From assembly GCA_002337125.1 (NCBI GenBank), contig DDFJ01000004.1, forward strand, positions 558,001 through 622,000: a stretch of 64,000 nucleotides of DNA. Direction: 5' to 3'. This DNA is from Chitinophagaceae bacterium UBA1931 (lineage in GTDB: Bacteria; Bacteroidota; Bacteroidia; Chitinophagales; Chitinophagaceae). Shown piece after piece: positions 38,393 to 46,900 of this stretch. The position numbers and the translations under genes are program-made. Position 1 is the stretch's first letter; each line of letters opens with the position of its first letter. Under the pieces are notes generated by a model. The model ran no database searches. It was not told where the DNA came from and saw nothing but the letters and a program-made list of their open reading frames with translations.

Positions 38393-38600
38393 ATCCCGGA
38401 AAATCATTTAATTGTTTCGGAACTTGAATGATGAATCAATACACTGAGATAAGAGAAATTTCGATTGCGGTAGAAGTGAGTGGCAGCTACAATATGTTGT
38501 AAATCAAAAGTAATTAAAGGGCAAATGAACACATGTATAGCAATTCGTTTCGGCAAACACATCTGCAATTAATTTCAGTTAAGCAATCAGGTTTTTGGTT

Positions 38601-38623
38601 CTAAAGGATATAACTTCCTTTAG
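38601..38623 (-). repeat. Inverted repeat near the presumed transcript start of the FAS1 operon
   Basis: CTAAAGGA (38601-38608), a 7 nt loop and TCCTTTAG (38616-38623) form a perfect 8 bp inverted repeat, just downstream of the -7 box of site C. It would be a hairpin at the extreme 5' end of the mRNA or an operator for a dimeric protein. Confidence 0.5.
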
Positions 38624-38628
38624 CGCTA

Positions 38629-38673
38629 CTAAATTAGTGTTAAAGAAATCCGGCTCTGTCCTGTTCTGTCCTG
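38629..38673 (-). promoter_or_regulatory. Site C: CAGGA-N5-CAGGA promoter of the FAS1/Sus operon
   Basis: On the minus strand CAGGACAGAACAGGA (38673-38659) is followed after exactly 22 nt by TAATTTAG (38636-38629), a -7 box. Here the repeat unit extends to 9 bp (CAGGACAGA twice, 1 bp apart). Unlike the other four sites, the first gene starts about 266 nt downstream, leaving a long leader. Confidence 0.68.
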
Positions 38674-38687
38674 AATGGAAGCACTAT

Positions 38688-38709
38688 TTTACGCAAACGA
38701 TTGCGTAAA
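38688..38709. promoter_or_regulatory. LacI-family-type operator palindrome
   Basis: TTTACGCAA-ACGA-TTGCGTAAA is a perfect 9 bp inverted repeat. Its core ACGCAAACGATTGCGT (38691-38706) has the central CG and the half-site layout of LacI/PurR-family operators. It ends 14 bp upstream of the CAGGA repeat of site C and 15 bp or more from the terminator of the preceding unit. Confidence 0.6.
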
Positions 38710-38724
38710 TTTTTATTTACACCT

Positions 38725-38759
38725 GCAAAAAAAGGGCTGTCATTTAAGACAACCCTTTC
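38725..38759 (-). terminator. Rho-independent terminator of the SusC-SusD unit
   Basis: On the minus strand AAAGGGTTGTC, a 6 nt loop and GACAGCCCTTT give an 11 bp stem with one G-U wobble, followed directly by a run of seven T. The wobble is a mismatch on the plus strand, so the minus orientation is the functional one. It lies about 20 bp after the SusD stop at 38780. Confidence 0.9.
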
Positions 38760-38779
38760 AAAATCTGATTTAATATCTT

Positions 38780-40735
38780 TTAATAACCCGGATTTTGCAT
38801 TGCCTGTTTCTGGTCAGGCGTTAAAGCAAGCCCATTCATTTGAATACCATCAAGGAAAGTTTGAGGTATTGGACGAAGCAAATGACGATCCTGAATATTT
38901 GGCGCAGCATCGGGGTTAAATGCTTTTGCACGTGCAACCAATGTTTTGGTGCGGGATAAATCATCCCAGCGTTTGTATTCACCCGCAAGCTCACGTGAAC
39001 GCTCATTTAAAACAAAGCACAACATGCGGTCGTAGTTGGTTGTATATCCCAGTTTGCTGATTACATACTCATCTCCAACAGGCAAAGTTGCAATATTGGT
39101 TACTGCCAAACTTGTTGAAGGCGCTGTGGTAACAGAGATGTTGTTAGATTCGTAGTAAGAGTTTTCGGTGAAGAATGAATTAAGAGCTGCAGATTGAGGT
39201 ACGGAGCTTGCTGCACCACCACCATCATAATAAGCAGATCTGTCTTCACCATTCTTATACTCGCCCCTTGTTCTCACTGCATTAATGTAAGGAAGTGCAT
39301 CATTATAACTTCCAACACCCATATTCGCCTGGCGGATTTTAGCCTCAGCTGCTATTAAATAAGTTTCAGCTGAACGTGCAAGTGTAATATCTCTCAAACC
39401 TCTTACATCATTAAAACCACCACTACGTGAGCCATCCATAAATTTGCTGAGCGATGGGAATCTTACATCAGCAAATAGTGCTCCATCAGTAGTTCTGCCA
39501 TTGGGGAATGCCACATAAACATTAGGAATGGTTTTACCTGTCTTGTTGTAAACAACCACATCATTTAATTTATAGTTGGCAAAACGTGTATCGCCGGGCT
39601 GATTAATTACATACATAATACCAAGATCGCCTGCAGCATAATAAGCACCAGATGGTTTGTTCAGGCGGCTTTTTGTACGGTAACTTTTCCAGAACCTTGA
39701 ATCATTTACCAGGTCATATATTCTGTAAATAAAGTACGTCGTTGCAAGACGACTGAATGGACGGTCGCCTGTAAGATCACGCTGCATTTGCGGTAAATCA
39801 TCATAACGTGAAATATAATACAGGTGCTGTGTGTTTGAACCGCTGGCAGATGCATCAAGTGTAAACTGAGCAGATAAAATGACTTCACTCAATTTTTCAT
39901 TTGCACCATCAACTGCTGTGTATTTCCACAAATCACCATAGTTAGGAGCCAAAGGATGATTAGCAATTACAGCATCGCACAAAGGACCAATTGCAGCAAG
40001 GTCTGCAGCTTTTGTTGATGAGTTCCATGAATCATTGATTTCACTTGAACGGAACAGGTACGCCTTTGCTAAATAATGAGCCGCAGCATCCTTTGTTATT
40101 TTAGCCGGGCCTCCAGTATTTCCTAAAAGATTATATGCCTGTGTAAAATCATTGATGATTTGTGCGCATACATCTTTTGGTGTTGCACGTGTAAACTCCA
40201 GTTCAACTCCGTTGCTTGGAGTAGTTTTTAAAGGAACAGCACCGTACTGACTTACCAGTCTTAAATAATTGTAAGCACGGAAAAAATAGCCTTCGCCAAG
40301 AGCAGTTTTCTTAATAGCATCTGCAGTTGATGTACTTGCTGTTGCATTCTGAATAATCAGGTTTGCATAACCAATTCCGATATACAAATTATCCCACTGT
40401 GCATTTGCTGTAACAGTGTTGCTGTTTACAGCAGTAACAATTGATGCGAGGCCATTGCTGTACGCATTAAACATGCCGTTGGAGTTATCACCCCCTACAC
40501 GAAACTCATCTGTTCCATAGTTCATGTAAGAAAATGCATGCTCTCCATTAAATGGCGTATTGAACACCTGGTAATAAGTACCATTCACCAATGATAAAAT
40601 ACCAGCATCTGTTTTGTAAAAATCGATACCTCTTGCAGTAGTGAGGTTCTCATCTAAAAATGTTTTTTTGCAGGAAGCAAAAACCATTACAGATGCAACG
40701 ACTGCTATAGTGATTAAAAATTTATTATTCTTCAT
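38780..40735 (-). CDS. SusD/RagB family outer-membrane lipoprotein
   Basis: 651 residues, longer than the two other SusDs; SPII signal with lipid Cys 22 (VFASC-KKTFLDENL). Typical segments: 'FYKTDAGILSLVNGTYYQVF', 'KKTALGEGYFFRAYNYLRLVSQYGAVPL', 'ARSAETYLIAAEAKIRQ' and 'LCFVLNERSRELAGEYKRWDDLSRTKTLV', ending 'LRPIPQTFLDGIQMNGLALTPDQKQAMQNPGY'. It pairs with the SusC 20 bp upstream and is the last gene of its unit. Confidence 0.94.
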   Translation of the reverse strand: MKNNKFLITIAVVASVMVFASCKKTFLDENLTTARGIDFYKTDAGILSLVNGTYYQVFNTPFNGEHAFSYMNYGTDEFRVGGDNSNGMFNAYSNGLASIVTAVNSNTVTANAQWDNLYIGIGYANLIIQNATASTSTADAIKKTALGEGYFFRAYNYLRLVSQYGAVPLKTTPSNGVELEFTRATPKDVCAQIINDFTQAYNLLGNTGGPAKITKDAAAHYLAKAYLFRSSEINDSWNSSTKAADLAAIGPLCDAVIANHPLAPNYGDLWKYTAVDGANEKLSEVILSAQFTLDASASGSNTQHLYYISRYDDLPQMQRDLTGDRPFSRLATTYFIYRIYDLVNDSRFWKSYRTKSRLNKPSGAYYAAGDLGIMYVINQPGDTRFANYKLNDVVVYNKTGKTIPNVYVAFPNGRTTDGALFADVRFPSLSKFMDGSRSGGFNDVRGLRDITLARSAETYLIAAEAKIRQANMGVGSYNDALPYINAVRTRGEYKNGEDRSAYYDGGGAASSVPQSAALNSFFTENSYYESNNISVTTAPSTSLAVTNIATLPVGDEYVISKLGYTTNYDRMLCFVLNERSRELAGEYKRWDDLSRTKTLVARAKAFNPDAAPNIQDRHLLRPIPQTFLDGIQMNGLALTPDQKQAMQNPGY

Positions 40736-40755
40736 ACTTAAGTTTTTAGTTGTTT

Positions 40756-43700
40756 TTAAAATCCGGCATTGATGCCAAACGTAATACCACGGTTATAAAT
40801 TGAACTTACAACGTCCATATCCATAAACTTGATTTTAGACATGAGCATACCGGGATTTGCAGCCTGCACATAAATTCTTAAGCTGGACATGTTTAATGAT
40901 TTTAATGCTTTAGCTCCCAGGTTATAAGAAGCGGAGATATTTCTTATTTTTATAAATGAAGCATTCATGTAACCAAGTGATGCTGTATAAGGATCACCGG
41001 TTGCAGTTGTGTAGATTGGTTTCTGGTATTCTGAATTCTGGTTGTTCTCAGTATAATAATCAATCTTACGCTGCATTGAACGACCTACCTGTGCTTCGCC
41101 ACCTGTTGAATACATGTACTTTAAACGGGCATATAAGAAAATGGAAAGTTCAAAGTTTTTGTATGCAAATGTATTTGTCATACCAAGTACCCAGCGTGGT
41201 CTTGTATAACCAATTATTGTACGGTCGTTGTTAAAATCAATTTTGTTATCACCGTTCTGATCTACAGGTCTAACGTTACCGGCAGAGAAAGTATTACCGT
41301 TTGCATTAAACAATTTGTAAGTTGAAGAATCGGATGAATGCCAGATACCATTTGCCTTCACACCATAGATCACACCAATTGGCTGACCAATGAACCAGTT
41401 ATTATTAATATCATCCTGTTTTCCGTTTGATAAAGAAACAATCCTTTCTTTTTGCCATGCAGCATTAAAATTGGTTGTCCATTGGAATACCTTGTTATTA
41501 ATGTTCACTGAATTCAGATTAATTTCAAGCCCTTTGTTCGCTGTTTGACCAATGTTCTGGTAAGTAGAACTGAAACCTGTAACAGTTGGAATACTACGTG
41601 CCATCAAAAGGTCTTTTGTTTCAGATGTGTACACATCAATTGAACCAGACAATCTTCTGTTAAACACAGAGAAATCAATACCAAGGTTATACTGTGTTGT
41701 TTTTTCCCATCCCAGATCCTGGTTTGCCAGGATCGAAGAAGGCAACGAACCAGCAGTGATTGTGCTGATAAAAGGATAGAATAACGGGCTTGTAGCACCT
41801 TTAGTTGCATACGCATCAATTGCTGAGTTACCAGTAACACCAGCACCTACACGCAGCTTCAAATCATTTAACCAGTTTAAACCTTTCATGAAAGATTCAT
41901 GATTAACACGCCATGCCAAAGCAGCACTTGGGAAGTTTGACCATTTTTTTCCTGGTGCAAGCATTGAAGCACCATCTCTTCTTATTGAAACAGTTACTAA
42001 ATACCTATCATCAAAGCCATAGTTTACACGGGCCATATAGCTTTGAAGTTGCTTCTGTGTCAAAGACGAACTATAATCTGTTATATTGGTTGCAGGAATA
42101 TTTGTTTTTGTTAACGCATTCCATTTCTGACTCGCAAAAGGAATATTGTTTGCAGCGAACACACTTCCTTCTGTATTGTATTGTGTAGCACTTTGCAACA
42201 GTGTAACACCAATAGTGTGTTTGCGAATTGTATTATCGTAGTACAACAGGTTATCAATTGTATAAGACCCTGTTTGGCTCTTTTGCAGACTAGCAGCGTT
42301 GATACCACTACTTGCAGCTGAGTTACCATCAATGTACATTCCATCACGATACAAAGAAAAATCAGGACCAAAATTCATACGGTATTTAAATCCTTTCAGG
42401 TAGCTGTGAATTGCACCAAGATTAACCTGTGTAAAAAAACTTCCAAATGCACGAAGCGTTACACGCTGATCCTGTGTGTATTTATTTTCATCCACAACAG
42501 TTTTAAAGGCAACGTCGCCACCGGGATAAATAATTCTGTTACCGGCAGAATCGTAAGGCACAGCATAAGTAAATAATCTTCTTGCAGATTCAATAACCGT
42601 ATTAGCAGGAGAACCAACAAAAGCACCGGCTGCAATGTTTGACTGACCGTATTCCTGTATACCGTAACTGAAATTAAGACTACCGCCCATTGAAAACCAG
42701 TTGGTGGCCTGGATGTCAACGCTGGCTTTACTTGTATATCTTGTATACATCTGGCCAATTGAAGTCCCCCTGTTATTCAGGTAACCAAAAGAACCGTAGG
42801 CTTTGATTTTGTTACTACCGCCGCTTACGCTGATTGTATGATCTGAAGTAATTCCTTTTTGTGTAACCATACCCAGCCAATCGGTTGTAGTAACTTTGGA
42901 ACCATCCCATGTACCTGAAGCCCATCCTTTGTTTATGTTTGCCCAGGCAAAAGGATCACTTGTTGCAAGAAATATATTTTTATCATTTGCAACAGTTGGA
43001 GCATCGCCTCTTGGGAAAACAGCAGGATTAGAATAATAATATGCCCAGCGCCTGAACTCAATATATTCAGCCGCATTCATCATTGGCGATAAGTTAACTT
43101 GGTTTTCAGTTGTAACAGAACTGTTCAGGGTTAATTGTGTTTTACCTGATTTACCTTGTTTTGTTGTAACAATTACAACACCATTTGCACCTCTTGAGCC
43201 AAAGATCGCAGTGGCAGATGCATCTTTTAATACATCAATCGATTCAATATCATTTGGGTTGAGATACTCAATACCACCTGTTGTTAATGGAATTCCATCC
43301 ACAACATAAAGAGGTGTGTTGGATGCAGTTAATGAACGAAGACCACGGATATTAATCGTTCCAATCTGGCCGGGGCGTTCATTGGAAGTAATATCCACAC
43401 CGGCAATTTTACCTTGCATAGCCTGCAATGCATTATTCACCGGACGTGAACGTATCTCATTCTGGCCAATGCCGGAAACAGATCCCGTTACATCTTTCTT
43501 TTTTACTGTTCCGTAACCAATTACAACCACATCCTGTAAGTTGGATGCGCCTGAAACAAGGCTTACATTAATTGAAGTTTGATTTCCTACAGTTATTTCC
43601 TGGTCGGCAAATCCAACAAACGAAAACACCAAAACAGATTTTACTGAAGGAACAGATATTTGAAACTTTCCATCAGCATCTGTAGATGTTCCTGTAGTTG

Positions 43701-43857
43701 TGCCTTTTATCTGCACGGTTACACCGGCTAAGGCTTTTCCCGATTCATCGGAAACCTTACCTGAGACTTTAATGTTGTTTTGAGAATAACTGTGTGTAAT
43801 ACATAACAGTGTAAACACTGTTATTGCGCAGGTGCGCAATAATTTCATTTTACTCAT
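40756..43857 (-). CDS. SusC/RagA family TonB-dependent outer-membrane transporter
   Basis: 1033 residues from the ATG at 43857. The longer in-frame reading from 43938 is rejected because it runs through the promoter and lacks a signal peptide; an ATG at 43848 is a close alternative. The signal peptide ends HSYSQ. The protein is canonical: regulatory-like domain 'KVSGKVSDESGKALAGVTVQIKG', 'VVVIGYGTVKKKDVTGSVS', plug 'NTPLYVVDGIPL' and 'IDVLKDASATAIFGSRGANGVVIVTTKQG', barrel ending 'NRGITFGINAGF'. It forms a two-gene unit with SusD, starting 55 nt after the site D repeat. Confidence 0.94.
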   Translation of the reverse strand: MSKMKLLRTCAITVFTLLCITHSYSQNNIKVSGKVSDESGKALAGVTVQIKGTTTGTSTDADGKFQISVPSVKSVLVFSFVGFADQEITVGNQTSINVSLVSGASNLQDVVVIGYGTVKKKDVTGSVSGIGQNEIRSRPVNNALQAMQGKIAGVDITSNERPGQIGTINIRGLRSLTASNTPLYVVDGIPLTTGGIEYLNPNDIESIDVLKDASATAIFGSRGANGVVIVTTKQGKSGKTQLTLNSSVTTENQVNLSPMMNAAEYIEFRRWAYYYSNPAVFPRGDAPTVANDKNIFLATSDPFAWANINKGWASGTWDGSKVTTTDWLGMVTQKGITSDHTISVSGGSNKIKAYGSFGYLNNRGTSIGQMYTRYTSKASVDIQATNWFSMGGSLNFSYGIQEYGQSNIAAGAFVGSPANTVIESARRLFTYAVPYDSAGNRIIYPGGDVAFKTVVDENKYTQDQRVTLRAFGSFFTQVNLGAIHSYLKGFKYRMNFGPDFSLYRDGMYIDGNSAASSGINAASLQKSQTGSYTIDNLLYYDNTIRKHTIGVTLLQSATQYNTEGSVFAANNIPFASQKWNALTKTNIPATNITDYSSSLTQKQLQSYMARVNYGFDDRYLVTVSIRRDGASMLAPGKKWSNFPSAALAWRVNHESFMKGLNWLNDLKLRVGAGVTGNSAIDAYATKGATSPLFYPFISTITAGSLPSSILANQDLGWEKTTQYNLGIDFSVFNRRLSGSIDVYTSETKDLLMARSIPTVTGFSSTYQNIGQTANKGLEINLNSVNINNKVFQWTTNFNAAWQKERIVSLSNGKQDDINNNWFIGQPIGVIYGVKANGIWHSSDSSTYKLFNANGNTFSAGNVRPVDQNGDNKIDFNNDRTIIGYTRPRWVLGMTNTFAYKNFELSIFLYARLKYMYSTGGEAQVGRSMQRKIDYYTENNQNSEYQKPIYTTATGDPYTASLGYMNASFIKIRNISASYNLGAKALKSLNMSSLRIYVQAANPGMLMSKIKFMDMDVVSSIYNRGITFGINAGF

Positions 43858-43882
43858 ATAGCAGCAATTGTTGTTAAGAAAA

Positions 43883-43927
43883 TAAAAATAAAAAACAGGG
43901 TATGAATATCTGTCCTGCTCTATCCTG
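43883..43927 (-). promoter_or_regulatory. Site D: CAGGA-N5-CAGGA promoter of the SusC-SusD unit
   Basis: On the minus strand CAGGATAGAGCAGGA (43927-43913) is followed after exactly 22 nt by TATTTTTA (43890-43883). A TTTG precedes the repeat by 1 nt. The SusC ATG is at 43857. The same intergenic region must also hold the promoter of the divergent GH2-family gene, for which I see no clear box. Confidence 0.66.
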
Positions 43928-43993
43928 ACAAACCACATATCCTACCGGATTGACCTGATAATCATGAAATAACGATAGTTTTACACACAGAAA

Positions 43994-46900
43994 ATGAAAC
44001 AGACATCTTATACACATAAAACGATTTTTTTGCTTGCGCTCACATTCTGTTGCATCGGCAACGTGTTTACGCAAACTATCTCCATTTCAGGAAAATGGAA
44101 CTTTGCTATTGATTATAACAATAAAGGCATTGAAGAAAAATAGTTCAGCAAAAAACTTACTGACCAGGTTTCTCTTCCCGGTTCAATGGCAGAGAATCAC
44201 AAAGGTGATGACGTAACACTTCAAACAAAATGGACAGCGAGTATTTACGACAGTTCTTTTTTCTTCCGTCCGTTATTAGCCAAATACAGAACTGCTGATA
44301 ATTTAAAAATTCCATTCTGGCTTACTCCTTCAAAATATTATGTTGGTGTTGCATGGTACCAGAAAGAAATAACAATTCCTGCAGGTTGGGAAAACAAAAC
44401 AGTTCAACTCTATCTTGAACGTGTACACATTCAATCGACTGTTTGGGTTGATAATAAAAAAGCCGGCAGTTGTAATTCTTTATCTGCGCCGCATGAATTT
44501 CTTCTGAAAGGATTGACTGCAGGAAAGCATATTATTACGATCAGGATTGATAACAGTATTAAAGAGGTGAATGTTGGCCCCGACTCTCACAGTGTAGCCG
44601 ATCATACGCAAGGCAACTGGAATGGCATTATTGGAAAACTGCTTTTGAAAGCGCTCACACCTGTTTATTGTAAAGATGTTCAGATTTACCCCGATATTAA
44701 AAACAAACAAGCTCTTGTAAAATTTCAGCTGATTAATTTTTCAGCTGCCGGTCAAACAACAACAATTCAACTCGCAGCAAAAAGTTTTAACAGCAGCAAA
44801 CAACATCAAACAAAAATTATTACGCAAAATCTTCTCGTTAAAGCAAATGATTCATCTGTTGTTGAAATGATTTTACCAATGGGTAATAATTTCCTGCTTT
44901 GGGATGAGTTTGATCCTGCACTTTATCATCTTAATGCAACCATTTCTGCAAATGGAAAACAGCAATCCATCAGCAAACAATTCGGCATGCGTTCATTTGG
45001 AATTGAAGGAACACATTTCACCATCAATGGTCGTCCGGTTTTTTTAAGAGGCGATTTAAACAACTGCGAATTTCCATTAACCGGTTACCCATCGACAAAT
45101 GAAAAAGACTGGATCAGGATATTTACAATTGCAAAAGCTCATGGATTAAATCATATGCGCTTTCACTCCTGGTGCCCACCCGAAGCTGCATTTATTGCTG
45201 CCGATAAAACAGGATTTTATTTACAGCCTGAGGCTCCTACATGGCCTAACCACGGAACATCACTTGGCGACGGCCGTTTTATTGATCAATACATTTATGA
45301 TGAAACAAACCGCATGGCAACATACTATGGCAATTATGCATCGTTCTGTATGCTTGCAGCGGGAAATGAACCTGCGGGAAAAAACCAGGCTGCATACTTA
45401 ACTGAGTTTATTCATTACTGGAAAGAAAAAGATCAGCGTCGTGTTTACACAGGCGCATCAGTTGCCATGAGCTGGCCATTGGTTCCTGCTAATGATTACA
45501 TGATTAAATCTGGCTCAAGAGGTTTGCGTTGGAATACAACACAACCTGAAATTGATTCAGATTATTATGCGGCTATCAAAAATTTCACCATGCCTTATGT
45601 TACACATGAAATGGGGCAATGGTGTGTTTATCCAGACTTTGATGAAATAAAAAAATACACTGGTGTTTACAAAGCAAAAAACTTTGAACTGTTTCGTGAT
45701 GAACTGGCTGCACATGGCATGCAGAAGCAGGCAAAAGATTTTATGATGGCTTCAGGCAAACTGCAGGCGTTGTGTTACAAATCTGAAATTGAAAAAAATC
45801 TTTTAACAAACGGATTGGGTGGTTTTCAATTATTAGGCCTGCAGGACTTCCCCGGGCAAGGAACTGCACTGGTTGGATTACTGGATGTATTCTGGGACAG
45901 TAAGCCTTATTTTTCTGCAGCACAGTTCAGGCAATTCTGCAACAGTACTGTTCCGTTAATCCGGATGAAGAAATTTGTTTTCAGCAATAATGAAATACTC
46001 GAAGCTAAAGCAGAGGTTTTTCATTTCGGCAACAAAGCTCTTAACAACGCTATTATTGAATGGAGTATTACTGATGAACAAAATCATGTAATTAAAAAAG
46101 AACAGCTTCCTGCAAAAACATTCAGTGTTGGATCAACACAGTCAGCAGGTGAAATAAAATTTGCATTAAATCAATTCAGCAAAGCAGGTCAATACAAACT
46201 GAAGCTGAGCATACTGAATACTGATTTTTCAAACGAATGGAACTTCTGGGTTTTTCCCTCAAAAAATGAACAGATAAATACTGGCGAAATTTACTCCTGT
46301 ACAACATTAGACAAACAGGCAGAAGATGTTTTACAAAGAGGTGGCAAAGTATTTCTGCATGCGTTTGGCAACATTGTAAAAGGAAAAGAAATCATTATGA
46401 ACTTCACGCCGGTTTTCTGGAATACATCATGGTTTAAAATGCGTCCGCCACATGTAACTGGAATGCTCATACAAAATCATCACCCGATATTTGAAGAGTT
46501 CCCAACATCGTACTATAGCGATTACCAGTGGTGGAGTATTGTACATAATGCGCAGGTCATGCACCTGGAAGATTTTCCAAAAGGCTTCACTCCTCTTGCG
46601 CAGCCAATTGACACATGGTTTATGAACCGCAAACTCGGATTGATCTTTGAAGCAAAAGCAGGCAATGGAAAAATTGTTGTTACTAGTGCAGATATTTCTG
46701 ATACTTCATCTTATCCTGCAACAAAACAATTGTACAGGAGTATCATCAATTATATGTTGTCGGATAAGTTTAATCCAAAAGATAAAATAGGAATTGACCT
46801 CATTAAAGACCTGTTCATTTCTCCATCAAAAGAAACATGGGACAGTTTTACAAAAGATAATCCCGATGAATTAAAACCAATTAAAAACCTGCAACATTAA
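43994..46900 (+). pseudogene. GH2-family glycosidase interrupted by an in-frame TAG (codon 50)
   Basis: The frame from the ATG at 43994 gives a proper signal peptide (ending GNVFTQ) and the expected start 'ISGKWNFAIDYNNKGIEEK', then TAG at 44141-44143, then continues uninterrupted as 'FSKKLTDQVSLPGSM' to 46900. In this family the position is normally Trp (EKWF), so TGG to TAG is a one-base change. The downstream part (from 44186) is a full GH2 protein: sugar-binding domain, acid/base Glu in LAAGNEPAG, probable nucleophile Glu in YVTHEMGQW. Without readthrough, the only product would start internally and lack a signal peptide. TAG ends at least three other genes here (20210, 55142, 60117), so the codon is not reassigned. 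Its stop overlaps the GH35 start (TAATG). Confidence 0.8.

Larger units (their letters stand above)
38393..38779. other. 387 bp regulatory intergenic region between the two Sus units
   Basis: No gene fits here. From left to right it holds the leader of the FAS1 operon, an 8 bp perfect inverted repeat (38601-38623), the site C promoter (38629-38673), a LacI-type palindrome (38688-38709) and the terminator of the upstream SusD (38725-38759). The short ORF overlapping the right part on the plus strand runs into SusD antisense and is not believed. Confidence 0.75.

Noticed and set aside
38701..38919. 72-codon plus-strand ORF in the Sus intergenic region
   Set aside because: It covers the terminator stem and then runs antisense into the SusD C-terminus.
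43858..43938. Longer SusC start at 43938
   Set aside because: The added 27 residues are not signal-like and the reading would run through the CAGGA repeat and -7 box of its own promoter.
44141..44143. TAG read as a sense codon (Trp) through code reassignment or programmed readthrough
   Set aside because: At least three other genes end with TAG (stops at 20210-20212, 55140-55142 and 60115-60117), and no readthrough signal was seen. A nonsense mutation or sequencing error is simpler.
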